NCBI GenBank assembly: GCA_017881185.1
Contig: JADGRE010000014.1
Location: 1 to 49,555, forward strand
From: Pseudomonadota bacterium
GTDB taxonomy: Bacteria > Myxococcota_A > Polyangia > Polyangiales > JAFGIB01
Reading direction: 5' to 3'
Length of the DNA: 49,555 nt
The stretch's first letter is position 1. Every line of letters starts with the position of its first letter. Positions 34,092 to 43,394 of the stretch are shown here, piece after piece. A program made the translations under genes and the position numbers. The notes under the pieces are model-generated. The model worked only from the letters and a program-made list of their open reading frames with translations. It had not been told where the DNA came from and made no database searches.

Positions 34092-36308
34092 GTGAACGCA
34101 TCACTCCATCCTCAAGAGGGGCCCACGCCGCGGATCAATCAGAAGCTCCTACGGGCGCTGATTTCGGAGGGGGCAGTTTCACAGAACGATATCGAGCAGG
34201 CCGAGCTCTACGCCAAGCGACGCCGCCTGCACGTGGAAGAGGCGCTGATCGAAACCGGCGCGCTCGACGAGACGCAGCTGCTGAAGTTCCTGGCGGCGAT
34301 GTACAAGACCTACTTCGTCTCGACGAAGAAGCTCTCGAGCGCACCGATCAGCGACTCGCTGCTCAAGCTGATCACACACAAGCTGGCGGTCAAGCTGTGC
34401 ATCTTTCCGGTGAAGTACGAGCCGCGTACGGGCGAGCTCTCCATTCTCACCGTGGAGCCCGACGATCCCGACATGCTCAAGAGCGTGCAGTTCGCCACGC
34501 GCGTGTCGAAGGTACGTGCGCTCGTCGCGCGGCCGGCTGCCATTCAAGCCGCCATTCGTTTGCACTTCCTGAACGAGGCGAGCGCCTTCGGTGCCGTGCG
34601 TTCCGGGTCGACCACCGTCGACAAAGCCACGGTCGACGGAGAACGCGAACGTGCTGCCGCGCGTCGCACCACGCAGACCTACGATCAGGACCTCGGCCAG
34701 CTGCCGCCCGAGCGCCCCGAGCCGCCGCCCGACGCGCGTCGGCGCACCTCCACGGCCGAGATCGCAGCAGGTCGTCCGGGTGGCCATGTCGCACCACCGC
34801 CACCGCCACCCCCGCCGCAGCTGCCGCCGCCTGTACCCATGAACATGCAGTCGCCGCTGAGTTATTCGGCGACCATGCCGCTGCAACACGCACCGAACCT
34901 GGCCACGGCCGCCACCATGATGTCGCCGCTGCCGATGCCAGGTGCACAGGCTTACGCGGCGCAGCCTGACCCGCGCTTGGCGGTGGTGCAGGCGCCTTCG
35001 TTGCCCGAGCCGATTGTCTCGTCGGTGGCGATGCACGACTTCCTCGAGACCGTGAACGTGTTGGTGGCGCTGCTCGAACAGGAGCGGGGCGATCTGCGCG
35101 GCCATTCCATGACCGTGGCGCGCGTGACTCGGCGCATGTGCGAACGGCTCGGGCTCAAGCCCGAGGAAGCCGACTCGATCGTGGTTGCAGCTTACTTGCA
35201 CGACATCGGTAAGTCGTCCGCGCATCACCTCACCGCGCTGAACGTGGCCCAGTACGACGCCCACCGCCAGCAGGCCAAGAAGAGCTACCTCACGCCGGTG
35301 CGTATCTTCGAGTCCGTGCGTCTGCCCGACAAGGTCATCCCGATCCTCACGCATCTGTACGAGCGCTGCGACGGGCAGGGCTTTCCCGATCGCTTGTCGG
35401 GCAAAGAGATTCCGCTCGGCGCGCGCATCCTGTCCATCGTGGAGACCTACGTCGATCTCACCGCGCACGCGGGCAACGCGTTCCGCAAGAAGCTGAGCTC
35501 GCAAGAAGCCTGGGATGTCATCGTCAACTACAAGGGCAAGCTCTTCGACGCCAACCTGGTCGACGTGCTCAAGCTCGTGGTGCTGGGTGACGACCTGCGC
35601 GCCAAGCTGTTGGCCGACCGCCGGCGCGCGCTAATCATCGACGCCGACGCCGAGGAGACCACGGTGCTCGAGCTGCGTCTGGCCGAGCACGGCTACGAAG
35701 TCACCATCGCCCGCAACTCGCACGACGCAGAGAACGAGCTCAGCGGCGAGTTCGACGTGGTCATCAGCGAGGTCGATCTCAAGCCGAACGACGGCTTCAC
35801 GCTGCTGCAGCAGGTGCGCGCGGCCGGCAACCAGGTGCCGTTCGTGTTCCTGAGCAGCAACGACGACAGCGAGACCGTGCAACGCGGCTTCGAGCTCGGC
35901 GCCGACGAGTTCATCACCAAGCCCGCTTCGCCCGACCTGGTCGCGCTCAAGGTCAACCGTGTGCTCGACGGCGCGGGCCGCAAGCGCAAGACCGGTGGCG
36001 TGAGTGGCTCGCTCACCGAGATGGCATTGCCGGACGTGGTGCAGATCCTCTATCACGGTCGCAAGAGCGGCAAGCTCGGCATCTCGGCGGACAACAAACG
36101 CGGCGAGATTCATTTCTCCGAAGGGCAGATCTTCGACGCGAGCTTCGGTGAGCTGCAACGCGAAGACGCGTTCTACGCGATGCTCAACCTGACTCGTGGC
36201 GACTTCGAGCTCGATCCGAACTTTCGACCCACCGAGCGCAAGATCGAAATGAGCCCCGAGAGCTTGCTGCTCGAAGGCATGCGCCGTCAGGACGAAACAG
36301 GTCGCTGA
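34092..36308 (+). CDS. MshEN / HD-GYP / pseudo-receiver / DUF4388 signalling protein
   Basis: A 738-residue cytoplasmic regulator. Order: MshEN/GspE N-terminal domain (about 12-155), in other proteins a cyclic-di-GMP binder; Pro-rich linker with a run of nine Pro (about 190-310); HD-GYP phosphodiesterase-type domain (about 318-505) with YLHDIGKS (HD about 370) and a diverged GYP motif DGQGFPDRL; receiver-like domain (about 512-632); DUF4388/PATAN domain (about 637-730, DVVQILYHGRKSGKLGIS, GEIHFSEGQIFDASFGE). In the receiver the phospho-acceptor position reads ISEVDL, Glu 560 instead of Asp; the Ser and Lys (FLSSND, FITKP) are kept. It may therefore be constitutively in one state. Input and output domains suggest cyclic-di-GMP control of motility or type IV pili, but no target is adjacent. 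Confidence 0.88.
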   Translation: MNASLHPQEGPTPRINQKLLRALISEGAVSQNDIEQAELYAKRRRLHVEEALIETGALDETQLLKFLAAMYKTYFVSTKKLSSAPISDSLLKLITHKLAVKLCIFPVKYEPRTGELSILTVEPDDPDMLKSVQFATRVSKVRALVARPAAIQAAIRLHFLNEASAFGAVRSGSTTVDKATVDGERERAAARRTTQTYDQDLGQLPPERPEPPPDARRRTSTAEIAAGRPGGHVAPPPPPPPPQLPPPVPMNMQSPLSYSATMPLQHAPNLATAATMMSPLPMPGAQAYAAQPDPRLAVVQAPSLPEPIVSSVAMHDFLETVNVLVALLEQERGDLRGHSMTVARVTRRMCERLGLKPEEADSIVVAAYLHDIGKSSAHHLTALNVAQYDAHRQQAKKSYLTPVRIFESVRLPDKVIPILTHLYERCDGQGFPDRLSGKEIPLGARILSIVETYVDLTAHAGNAFRKKLSSQEAWDVIVNYKGKLFDANLVDVLKLVVLGDDLRAKLLADRRRALIIDADAEETTVLELRLAEHGYEVTIARNSHDAENELSGEFDVVISEVDLKPNDGFTLLQQVRAAGNQVPFVFLSSNDDSETVQRGFELGADEFITKPASPDLVALKVNRVLDGAGRKRKTGGVSGSLTEMALPDVVQILYHGRKSGKLGISADNKRGEIHFSEGQIFDASFGELQREDAFYAMLNLTRGDFELDPNFRPTERKIEMSPESLLLEGMRRQDETGR

Positions 36309-36326
36309 CCTGCGACACGGCTTGTG

Positions 36327-37157
36327 CTACGGGCTGATCGTGTAGTAGACGACGGCGCCCAAGAGCGAGACGAAGAGCAGCATGCCGATGCGCAGGCGGG
36401 CCTCGGCCGCGCTCGGTGGTGGCTCGGCGTCGGCGCGGCGCAGCATGGAGCCGAGGAACACGCCGACCACGGACACGGCGAGCGCGGCGGCGACCACTGC
36501 GCTGAGCACGGCGCCCGCGCTGGCGGCGTCACCCCACGCTTGCTCGACTCCGGTGAAGTCTGGCAGCGCCGGTGCGACGACGGCGATGGCGAATGCGCCC
36601 AGTAGCATCAGCGCAGTGACCCACCAGCGCAGCAGTGGGCGTGGGTGGCCGCCGCCGACATCGGGCACGGGCCCGTCGCCGAGCGGGTAGCTCTGGGCCT
36701 CGGCCGCGTTTCGCGCGGGTTGCAGGGCCAAGAGTGCCACCGCCAGGTACGCGCCGAGCGCGACCACTGCGACGCCGATGGGCAGCGGCAACAGCGCACG
36801 CTCCAGCTGCGGCTCGGGCTGCAGCGCAAGTGACACAGCGAGCGCGGCCGGGAACGCGGCCAGCAACAGCCAACGCGCTGGCCAGCCAGAACGCTGGTCG
36901 GAGCTTAGGCCGCGAAGCATTACGCCCGCACACAGCGGCAAGAGCGCGGCAAATCCGATACCGGAGGGAGACCCCGCGGGTTGGGTCGCCACGCCCACCC
37001 AGCCTACGCTGGTGCCCCAGGCGATGGCTCCTGAACCGAGCAATACGGCCGACAGCGAGCTTTGGTTCGGCGCAGGTGACTGCAGTAAGTGCGGTGCAGA
37101 CGCCCCTGCCTCTGTCTGCAGCGTTCGGTTATCCTGGGCTTTGTGATCTTGTGCCAT
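36327..37157 (-). CDS. Hypothetical multi-spanning membrane protein
   Basis: About 276 residues from ATG 37157. After a polar N-terminus of about 35 residues there are around seven hydrophobic segments, for example GFAALLPLCAGVMLRGL, ALLPLPIGVAVVALGAYLAVALLAL, WWVTALMLLGAFAIAVVAPAL and AVVAAALAVSVVGVFLGSML. No family is recognised. ATG 37157 makes it overlap the start of the divergent kinase gene by 15 nt; a later start inside the first hydrophobic segment would avoid this. Converges on the HD-GYP gene with 18 bp between. Confidence 0.65.
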   Translation of the reverse strand: MAQDHKAQDNRTLQTEAGASAPHLLQSPAPNQSSLSAVLLGSGAIAWGTSVGWVGVATQPAGSPSGIGFAALLPLCAGVMLRGLSSDQRSGWPARWLLLAAFPAALAVSLALQPEPQLERALLPLPIGVAVVALGAYLAVALLALQPARNAAEAQSYPLGDGPVPDVGGGHPRPLLRWWVTALMLLGAFAIAVVAPALPDFTGVEQAWGDAASAGAVLSAVVAAALAVSVVGVFLGSMLRRADAEPPPSAAEARLRIGMLLFVSLLGAVVYYTISP

Positions 37158-40100
37158 CAGTGCGGCACCCCCCACGGGGAGGTCGATCGCTTCTGTCCGT
37201 CGTGCGGTGTCGCGAGTGCAGCCGGCGCCGAGGCCAGCAAAGATCCGCTCGTCGGCCGCACCATCGCCGGCTCGTACGTGATCTTGGAGCTGGTCGGCGT
37301 GGGCGGCATGGGTCGCGTCTACCGTGCCGAGCAGAGGATGCTCGGCCGCACCGTTGCGATCAAGGTCATCCATCCGCACTTGTTGTCGGACGAACAGTCG
37401 GTCGCGCGTTTCTACACCGAAGCGCGCGCGGCCAGTCGGCTCAATCACCCGAACAGCGTGAGCATCATCGACTTCGGTCGCACCGACGACGGGATCTTGT
37501 ATCTCGTGATGGAATACTTGCAGGGCAAGGATCTCGCGCGCTTGATCCGCGAAGACGGTCCACTGCCACTGCCGCGCGTGTGCGAGATCGTGCGGGCCGT
37601 GCTCGATGCGCTCGGCGAAGCCCACGCGCTCGACGTGGTGCACCGCGATCTGAAGCCCGAGAACGTCATCATCGAACGCCTGCGCGCCGGCGGCGATTTG
37701 GTCAAGGTCGTGGACTTCGGGCTCGCCAAGCTGCTGAGTGGTCAGCAACAAGGCACGACCTCGATCACCTTGCCAGGCTTGGTGTGCGGCACGCCCGATT
37801 ACATGTCTCCGGAGCAAGGTCGTGGCGAAGAGGTCGATGCGCGCGGTGACATCTACTCCGTGGGCGTGATGCTCTTCGAGCTGCTCACCGACCGCCTGCC
37901 GTTCCTCGGTGACACACCGACCAACGTGGTGCTCAAGCACATTCAGGAGCCGGTGCCCGATCCGCGCGAGCTCGTGCCCGAACGCGGCATCCCGGATTCG
38001 CTCGTCGAGATCGTGATGCATGCGCTCGCCAAGAGTCCGGCCGAGCGCTACCAGCGCACCGACGAGATGGCGAGCGACCTGCGCAGGGTCGCCATGGAGC
38101 TGTCGCCGCGCAGCCTGGAGATCACCTGCGGTTCGTGCGGACATCGGTCGCCGGTGAGCAAGCGCTTTTGCGCGGAGTGTGGTGCGCCGCTGCAGTCGCA
38201 TCCCACGCCCACCTCGCGTATGTCGCTGCCGCCGCGCGTCACCATCGCGCGCGATCAGCACCCGGTGCTGGTCGGTCGTCATCACGAGCTCGAGCAGATC
38301 GAGGCGCTGCGTGCGAGCGCCAAGCACAAGTTGGTCACGGTGAACGTGGTCGGTGAAGCGGGCGTCGGTCGCACACGCTTGCTCGCCGAGGTGGCCGAAC
38401 GTGCGGACAAAGCCGGTGACTTGGCCGTGGGCGCAGGCCCGCACGAGAGCGGTGCGCCCGTGGCGTACCATCCGGTCATCACCTTGTTGCGCACCTTGCT
38501 CGCGTGCGATGACGCGGCCTTGCTCGCGATCGCCGAGCGCGAGACCGATCCGCAGCCGCTGGTGGCGGCGGGCCTGCGCGAGGCCATCACGCCCGTGGGT
38601 GTGGTGGGCTCCACCACCGAATCGAAAGTCGGCGCGGTGGCGAGCGCTCTGGGGTTTGCGATTCGCGCGGCCGAGCAACGCGTGTCCGGCAAGCGCATCG
38701 TGATCGTGGTCGACGACTTGCACCGCTGCGATGGTCTGTCGGCGCGCGTGTTCGCAGAGCTGCCGCGCTACCTGGGCGAGGCGTCGGTGCTGCTCATCAT
38801 CGCCAGCGGCAAGGCGCGACCGGTGCCACTACCTGCCGGCACGACCGTGGTCGAGCTGCGCGGCTTCACGATGCGCGAGGCCAAGGCCTTCACCGCCGGC
38901 CGGCCGGTCGTTGCCGACGACGAGCCCGATCCAGACGATCGTCTGCTGACGCCGCTGTACCTGGTGCAGCTGCTCGGACTGAACATCGCCATCGATGGGC
39001 CACGCAACACGCTGCCGTCGCGTCTCGCCGATGCCGTCGCGCAGCGCATCCAGCGCTTGAACGTGAACTCGCGCAGGTTGTTGCAGGCCATCGCGGTGCT
39101 CGGCCGTAGCGCCGCGAAGGCCGACGTCGCGCGCATCGCGGGCCACGAAGACATGGCGGGCTTGCCGCTGCTGCTCGCGCGCGGCTTCGTGGTCGAGAGC
39201 CTGCAGAGCCTCGAGATCATCCACCCGTTCGTGCGCGACATGGTCGAGGCGTCCACGCCCGCGCAGGCACGCAAGGCGCTGCATCTGCGTGCGCTCGAGC
39301 TGGCGGCCGAGCTCGATCAGCCGCTCGAAGTGCGCGCGCACCACGCGTACGGCGCAGGCGAAGCGCTGAGCGCGCTCGTGCTGCTCGAGCGGCTGGGCGA
39401 CGTGTCGGCGCTGCGCGGCGACCTCGAGACCGCGGTGCTCGGCTATCAGCGCGGCATCGAGCTGGCGCGGCGCGAGGTGCTGGAGTCCGGAGACACTTCG
39501 CTCGACGACGCGCTCGCGAGCATGAGTCGGCGCTTGGGCATCGTGCTGGCGCGCCGCGGCGACATCACCGGCGCCGAGGGCGTGCTGCGCGAGGCGCTCG
39601 AATACTCGCGGCCCACCGGCTTGCCGCGTGCTCAGATACTGGTCGCGCTGGCGCGCGTCGCGGCCGAGCGTGATCGCGAGCGCGATGCCTCGCGCTTGCT
39701 CGGCCAGGCGCTCGAGCTCGCGTACCGCGACGACGCGCTTTCCGCGCAGGTCGAGGTGCAGGCGACGCTCGCCGAGATTCGTAGCAAGCAAGGCGACGCC
39801 AAGGGTGCAATCGCCGCGCGCAAGGCGCTGGTCGATCTGCTCGCCGATCAAGCCGCTGACCAGACCCGGCGCGCGGCTGCGGCCCTCGACCTCGCCGAGT
39901 TGCACGCCGACGACAACGACGCCGCGGCTGCGCGCACCATGCTGGCGCGCGCGCGCGGCTTGCTCGACGAACACAAATCGCCGTACCTGGCGGCGCGTGC
40001 GGCCGCGCTGCAGGCGCGGCTCGAAGGCATGGCCGGTAACCGCGAGCTCGCGCTCTCGCAATATCTGCGGGCCGTGCGCTTGTCATCGCTTGCAGGCGCG

Positions 40101-40196
40101 GCCGATCTGGCGCAACGCTACGAGGCAGCAGCAAGTCAGCTGCTCGTTCACGAATCGGGTCGCCCGGCCGCCGTGTTGCGCGACTCGTCCGCCTGA
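37143..40196 (+). CDS. Ser/Thr kinase with zinc ribbons, AAA-type ATPase and TPR domains
   Basis: A 1017-residue multidomain protein starting at GTG 37143. Order: zinc ribbon CHQC...CPSC (4-23); kinase (about 38-315) with GVGGMGRVY, VAIKVI, HRDLKPENV (about 167), DFGLAK and GTPDYMSPEQ, all intact; second zinc ribbon CGSCG...CAECG (about 327-350); a STAND/AAA ATPase like those of PknK and MalT (about 378-640) with P-loop GEAGVGRTR (about 403) and Walker B IVIVVDDLHR (about 519-528); TPR-like helices to the end. The P-loop Lys is Arg, so ATP hydrolysis by this part is doubtful. Such kinases phosphorylate partners and use the TPRs for docking. It leads a unit with a lipoprotein (6 bp), tsaD and CBS. 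Confidence 0.92.
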   Translation: MILCHQCGTPHGEVDRFCPSCGVASAAGAEASKDPLVGRTIAGSYVILELVGVGGMGRVYRAEQRMLGRTVAIKVIHPHLLSDEQSVARFYTEARAASRLNHPNSVSIIDFGRTDDGILYLVMEYLQGKDLARLIREDGPLPLPRVCEIVRAVLDALGEAHALDVVHRDLKPENVIIERLRAGGDLVKVVDFGLAKLLSGQQQGTTSITLPGLVCGTPDYMSPEQGRGEEVDARGDIYSVGVMLFELLTDRLPFLGDTPTNVVLKHIQEPVPDPRELVPERGIPDSLVEIVMHALAKSPAERYQRTDEMASDLRRVAMELSPRSLEITCGSCGHRSPVSKRFCAECGAPLQSHPTPTSRMSLPPRVTIARDQHPVLVGRHHELEQIEALRASAKHKLVTVNVVGEAGVGRTRLLAEVAERADKAGDLAVGAGPHESGAPVAYHPVITLLRTLLACDDAALLAIAERETDPQPLVAAGLREAITPVGVVGSTTESKVGAVASALGFAIRAAEQRVSGKRIVIVVDDLHRCDGLSARVFAELPRYLGEASVLLIIASGKARPVPLPAGTTVVELRGFTMREAKAFTAGRPVVADDEPDPDDRLLTPLYLVQLLGLNIAIDGPRNTLPSRLADAVAQRIQRLNVNSRRLLQAIAVLGRSAAKADVARIAGHEDMAGLPLLLARGFVVESLQSLEIIHPFVRDMVEASTPAQARKALHLRALELAAELDQPLEVRAHHAYGAGEALSALVLLERLGDVSALRGDLETAVLGYQRGIELARREVLESGDTSLDDALASMSRRLGIVLARRGDITGAEGVLREALEYSRPTGLPRAQILVALARVAAERDRERDASRLLGQALELAYRDDALSAQVEVQATLAEIRSKQGDAKGAIAARKALVDLLADQAADQTRRAAAALDLAELHADDNDAAAARTMLARARGLLDEHKSPYLAARAAALQARLEGMAGNRELALSQYLRAVRLSSLAGAADLAQRYEAAASQLLVHESGRPAAVLRDSSA

Positions 40197-40202
40197 GGAA
40201 CC

Positions 40203-40853
40203 ATGTCGCCAGTGCGTGCATCGACCGCTGCTTGTGGGCCTTGTGTGGTGCTCGCCGTGCTGCTCGTGGTCCTGAGCTTGCTCGGTGGCTGCGAGGATCT
40301 GCGGCAGTTTCGCAGCGCGCCCGGCGACCTGTTCAGCGGGGAGGTCGTGGGTAGCGACACCGATCCTGCGGGCGCCTCGTTCATTCGCCAGGGCTTCGCG
40401 TCGCACACCAAGCTCGAGCTGAGCTTCGACCCGGCGCTCGCCACCTTGCCCGTGTCCGACGACGCCGGCGCGGCCCACTCCCGCCGCGGTCCCGGCGAGC
40501 TCAACACCTACGCATGCCCGGCCGGCCTGACGCAGTGCGCGTCGGCGCTACGCACTGCCGGCCCCTTCAACCACAGCCAGCTTTTGCCCGTCGAGAACCT
40601 GGTGCACGATTCGCTCAGCCAGTACACCTTTCCTGGCGGCGGCCGTATCCGCAACTACATCTTCGGCACGCGCTTCCAGAGCAAGGCCGCAGGTGCCACG
40701 GTCTCGCGCTACGCGATGATCTTCATCTCGCTCATGGAGAGCGGGAAGATCGAAGTGCGCGCCATGGCTCCGAACGTGCTCGGCAGCGACGCTGAGACCG
40801 AGCTCTTGCCGGCGCTGTTCGGCGTGTTCGTACTGGAGCGCCACCGAACGTGA
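40203..40853 (+). CDS. Hypothetical lipoprotein
   Basis: A 216-residue predicted lipoprotein: signal CGPCVVLAVLLVVLSLLGGC (lipobox LGGC, Cys about 30), then a soluble domain with a Cys pair (YACPAGLTQCA). I recognise no family. ATG 40203 has GAGGA 3 nt upstream, and the gene sits 6 bp after the large kinase and overlaps tsaD by 4 nt (GTGA), so it is co-translated with both. Being the only exported product of this unit, it may be a target or reporter of the kinase, which is inference only. Confidence 0.8.
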   Translation: MSPVRASTAACGPCVVLAVLLVVLSLLGGCEDLRQFRSAPGDLFSGEVVGSDTDPAGASFIRQGFASHTKLELSFDPALATLPVSDDAGAAHSRRGPGELNTYACPAGLTQCASALRTAGPFNHSQLLPVENLVHDSLSQYTFPGGGRIRNYIFGTRFQSKAAGATVSRYAMIFISLMESGKIEVRAMAPNVLGSDAETELLPALFGVFVLERHRT

Positions 40854-41932
40854 TCGTGCTCGGCATCGAGTCTTCCTGCGACGAGACCGCCGCGGCCGTA
40901 GTTTCAGCTGATGGTCGTGTGCTGTCTGACGTGGTCTCCAGTCAGGTCGCCCTGCATGCGCCCTACGGCGGCGTGGTGCCCGAGCTGGCAGCGCGCGCGC
41001 ACATGGAGAACATCGTGCCGGTGATGCGGCGCGCGTTGGCAGAAGCGGGGCTGCACGCACAGCAGCTCGGGGGCGTCGCGGTCACCAGCGGCCCGGGCTT
41101 GATCGGCGCGCTGCTGGTGGGTGTGCAGGCCGGCAAGGCGTTCGCGATGGCGCGCGGCTTGCCGATCGTGGGTGTCAATCACTTGGTCGGGCATCTGCTC
41201 GCGGTGTTCTTGCAGCGCACCGAGCCTGCGCCCACGCCGACGCCGGCGTATCCGTTCATTGCGCTGCTGGTGAGCGGTGGGCACACGGCGCTCTACGAAG
41301 TGCGTTCCGCGTTCGACATCGAGCAGCTCGGTCAGACGCGCGACGACGCTGCGGGCGAGGCGTTCGACAAAGTCGCCAAGCTCTTGGGGCTCGGCTATCC
41401 GGGTGGTCCGCGGGTCGATCGCCTCGCCGCACAGGGCGACGCCAAGCGGGTGGTGCTGCCGCGGCCGATGGCTGGCAAGCAGGGTCTCGAGTTCTCGTTC
41501 TCGGGGCTCAAGACCGCGGTGGCGCAGCGCGTGCGTGAGCTCGGACCCGAGCGCAGCGAACAGCTGACGGCCGACGTGTGTGCGGCGTTCCAGCGCAATG
41601 TCGTGGAGGTGCTGGTGAAGCAATCGCTGCGGGCGTGCGAGCAGCGTGGCGTGCCGCGCTTGGTCATCACCGGCGGCGTCGCGGCCAACCGTGGGCTGCG
41701 ACAGCATGCCGAAACGGCGGGTCGTGCTGCGGGCGTTTCGGTGTACGTGCCGCCGTTCGCTTCGTGCACCGACAACGCTGCGATGATCGCCTACGCCGGC
41801 GCACAGCGGCTTGCGCACGCGCATGACGACGGCCTGGCGCTCGAGGTGTTTTCGCGCAGCCCGATTCTGGGCTTGAAGGCCGACTCACCGGCAGCACGGC
41901 GCTACAAATCCTCGCGTCTGCCGCGCGCTTGA
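40850..41932 (+). CDS. tsaD: tRNA N6-adenosine threonylcarbamoyltransferase
   Basis: A 360-residue Kae1/TsaD protein that transfers the threonylcarbamoyl group to A37 of ANN-decoding tRNAs together with TsaB and TsaE. Seen: GIESSCDETAAAVV at the N-terminus, metal-ligand His pair in VNHLVGHLLA (about 113-117), nucleotide loops LLVSGGHTALYEV, GEAFDKVAKLLGLGYPGGP, FSFSGLKTA and ITGGVAANRGLR, and the metal Asp in CTDNAAMIA. GTG 40850 overlaps the lipoprotein stop. Normal length and all motifs present. Confidence 0.96.
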   Translation: MIVLGIESSCDETAAAVVSADGRVLSDVVSSQVALHAPYGGVVPELAARAHMENIVPVMRRALAEAGLHAQQLGGVAVTSGPGLIGALLVGVQAGKAFAMARGLPIVGVNHLVGHLLAVFLQRTEPAPTPTPAYPFIALLVSGGHTALYEVRSAFDIEQLGQTRDDAAGEAFDKVAKLLGLGYPGGPRVDRLAAQGDAKRVVLPRPMAGKQGLEFSFSGLKTAVAQRVRELGPERSEQLTADVCAAFQRNVVEVLVKQSLRACEQRGVPRLVITGGVAANRGLRQHAETAGRAAGVSVYVPPFASCTDNAAMIAYAGAQRLAHAHDDGLALEVFSRSPILGLKADSPAARRYKSSRLPRA

Positions 41933-41953
41933 GATTCGTGTCACACTGCTTGC

Positions 41954-43363
41954 ATGTTACGCAACGCGCGCGCGACCATTCTCGACGCCATAGGTCACAC
42001 CCCGCTGGTGAAGCTGAACCGGCTCGGCCAGGACGTAGCAGCGAGCATCTACGTCAAGTGCGAGTACATGAACCCCGGCGGGTCCATGAAGGACCGCATG
42101 ACGCTTCATCTCTGCTCGCAAGCCGAAGCGCGCGGTGAGCTGAAGCCGGGCGGCACCATCATCGAAGCCACCAGCGGCAACACTGGTGCGGGCTTGGCGA
42201 TGATCGCTGCGGTGCGCGGTTACCAGTGCGTGTTCGTGATGCCCGACAAGATGTCGGAAGAGAAGATCGCATCGCTGCGCGCGTGGGGCGCACGCGTGGT
42301 GGTCTGCCCCACTGCAGTGGAGCCCGAAGATCCGCGCTCGTTCTACTCGGTGGCCAAGCGCTTGGCCGCAGAGACTCCCAACGCGTTCTACGCCAACCAG
42401 TACCACAACCAGGACAACCCCGCCGGGCACTACCGCTCGACCGGGCCCGAGATCTGGGAAGACTGCGGCGGTGAGATCGACGTGTTCGTCGCGGGCATGG
42501 GCACCGGTGGCACGATGGCTGGCGTGGGTCGCTACCTGAAGGAGCGTAAGCCGCAAGTGAAGCTCGTGGGCGTCGACCCGGTCGGCTCGCTCTACTACGA
42601 CTACGTCAAGAGCGCGCGTCTCACCAAGCCGTTCACCTACAAGGTGGAAGGCATCGGCGAAGACTTCTTGCCGTCGACCTTCGATGCCAAGTTGCTCGAC
42701 GACGTCGTGCGCGTCGATGACAAAGAGTGCTTCCTGACCGCGCGCGATCTGGTGCGTATGGAAGGGTTGTACTGCGGCGGCTCGTCGGGTGCGGCGGTGG
42801 CGGGCGCGATCAAGTATGCGCGGGCTACGGGCAAGGCGGAGAACATCGTCGTGCTCTTGCCCGATAGCGCGTCCAAGTACCTGTCCAAGGTGTTCAACGA
42901 CGAGTGGCTGCGCGAAAACGGCTTCCTCGGCGCCACGCAGGGCCTCGGTGTGGTGGCCGACTTGCTCGGCCAGCGTGGTCGCAACGTCATCACCGCACGG
43001 GCCACCGACCGGGTGCGCGAAGTGATTCAGTCGATGAAAGACAACGGCATCTCGCAGATGCCCGTGATCGACGGCAAGGAGCTGCTGGGCCTGGTGACCG
43101 AGGTTTCGCTGTTGCGTTATCTCGCCACGGCGGAGTACTCCCTCTCCAGCACCATCGGCGCACTCGCAGCCGGCGACTACGCCACCGTGTCGCCGCAGAC
43201 GCGTATCGAATTGTTGCAGGGCGTGCTGGTCAACGCGCGCATGGCCATCGTCATCGACAAGGGCGAGATCGTGGGTGTCGTCACCAAGATCGATCTCATC
43301 GAGTACCTGGCCAAGCGCTACGGCACCGCGTCTGTAGTCCCGCCCGCAGGTACGGCGGGCTGA
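41954..43363 (+). CDS. Cystathionine beta-synthase with C-terminal CBS pair
   Basis: A 469-residue PLP enzyme of the cysteine synthase fold (about 1-320) followed by two CBS domains (about 335-460). PLP Lys in NPGGSMKDRM (about 46), phosphate/substrate loops TSGNTG and GTGGTMAG. It should make cystathionine from serine and homocysteine (reverse transsulfuration). The Bateman pair probably binds an adenosyl ligand for regulation (known for the family). No haem-binding N-terminus is present. It follows tsaD by 21 bp. The stop codon lies inside the first copy of a 29-bp tandem repeat, and the last residues VPPAGTAG are encoded by that repeat. Confidence 0.93.
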   Translation: MLRNARATILDAIGHTPLVKLNRLGQDVAASIYVKCEYMNPGGSMKDRMTLHLCSQAEARGELKPGGTIIEATSGNTGAGLAMIAAVRGYQCVFVMPDKMSEEKIASLRAWGARVVVCPTAVEPEDPRSFYSVAKRLAAETPNAFYANQYHNQDNPAGHYRSTGPEIWEDCGGEIDVFVAGMGTGGTMAGVGRYLKERKPQVKLVGVDPVGSLYYDYVKSARLTKPFTYKVEGIGEDFLPSTFDAKLLDDVVRVDDKECFLTARDLVRMEGLYCGGSSGAAVAGAIKYARATGKAENIVVLLPDSASKYLSKVFNDEWLRENGFLGATQGLGVVADLLGQRGRNVITARATDRVREVIQSMKDNGISQMPVIDGKELLGLVTEVSLLRYLATAEYSLSSTIGALAAGDYATVSPQTRIELLQGVLVNARMAIVIDKGEIVGVVTKIDLIEYLAKRYGTASVVPPAGTAG

Positions 43364-43394
43364 GCGTCCCGCCCGCAGGTACGGCGGGCTGAGC
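43337..43394 (+). repeat. 29-bp perfect tandem repeat across the CBS stop codon
   Basis: Bases 43337-43365 and 43366-43394 are identical. Each unit holds a CCCGCC/GGCGGG hairpin and the TGA of the upstream gene. The pair may act as a tandem terminator; there is no T run. Confidence 0.92.

Noticed and set aside
43337-43394. Possible CRISPR remnant of two 29-bp repeats
   Set aside because: The copies are directly adjacent without a spacer and include the end of a coding gene.
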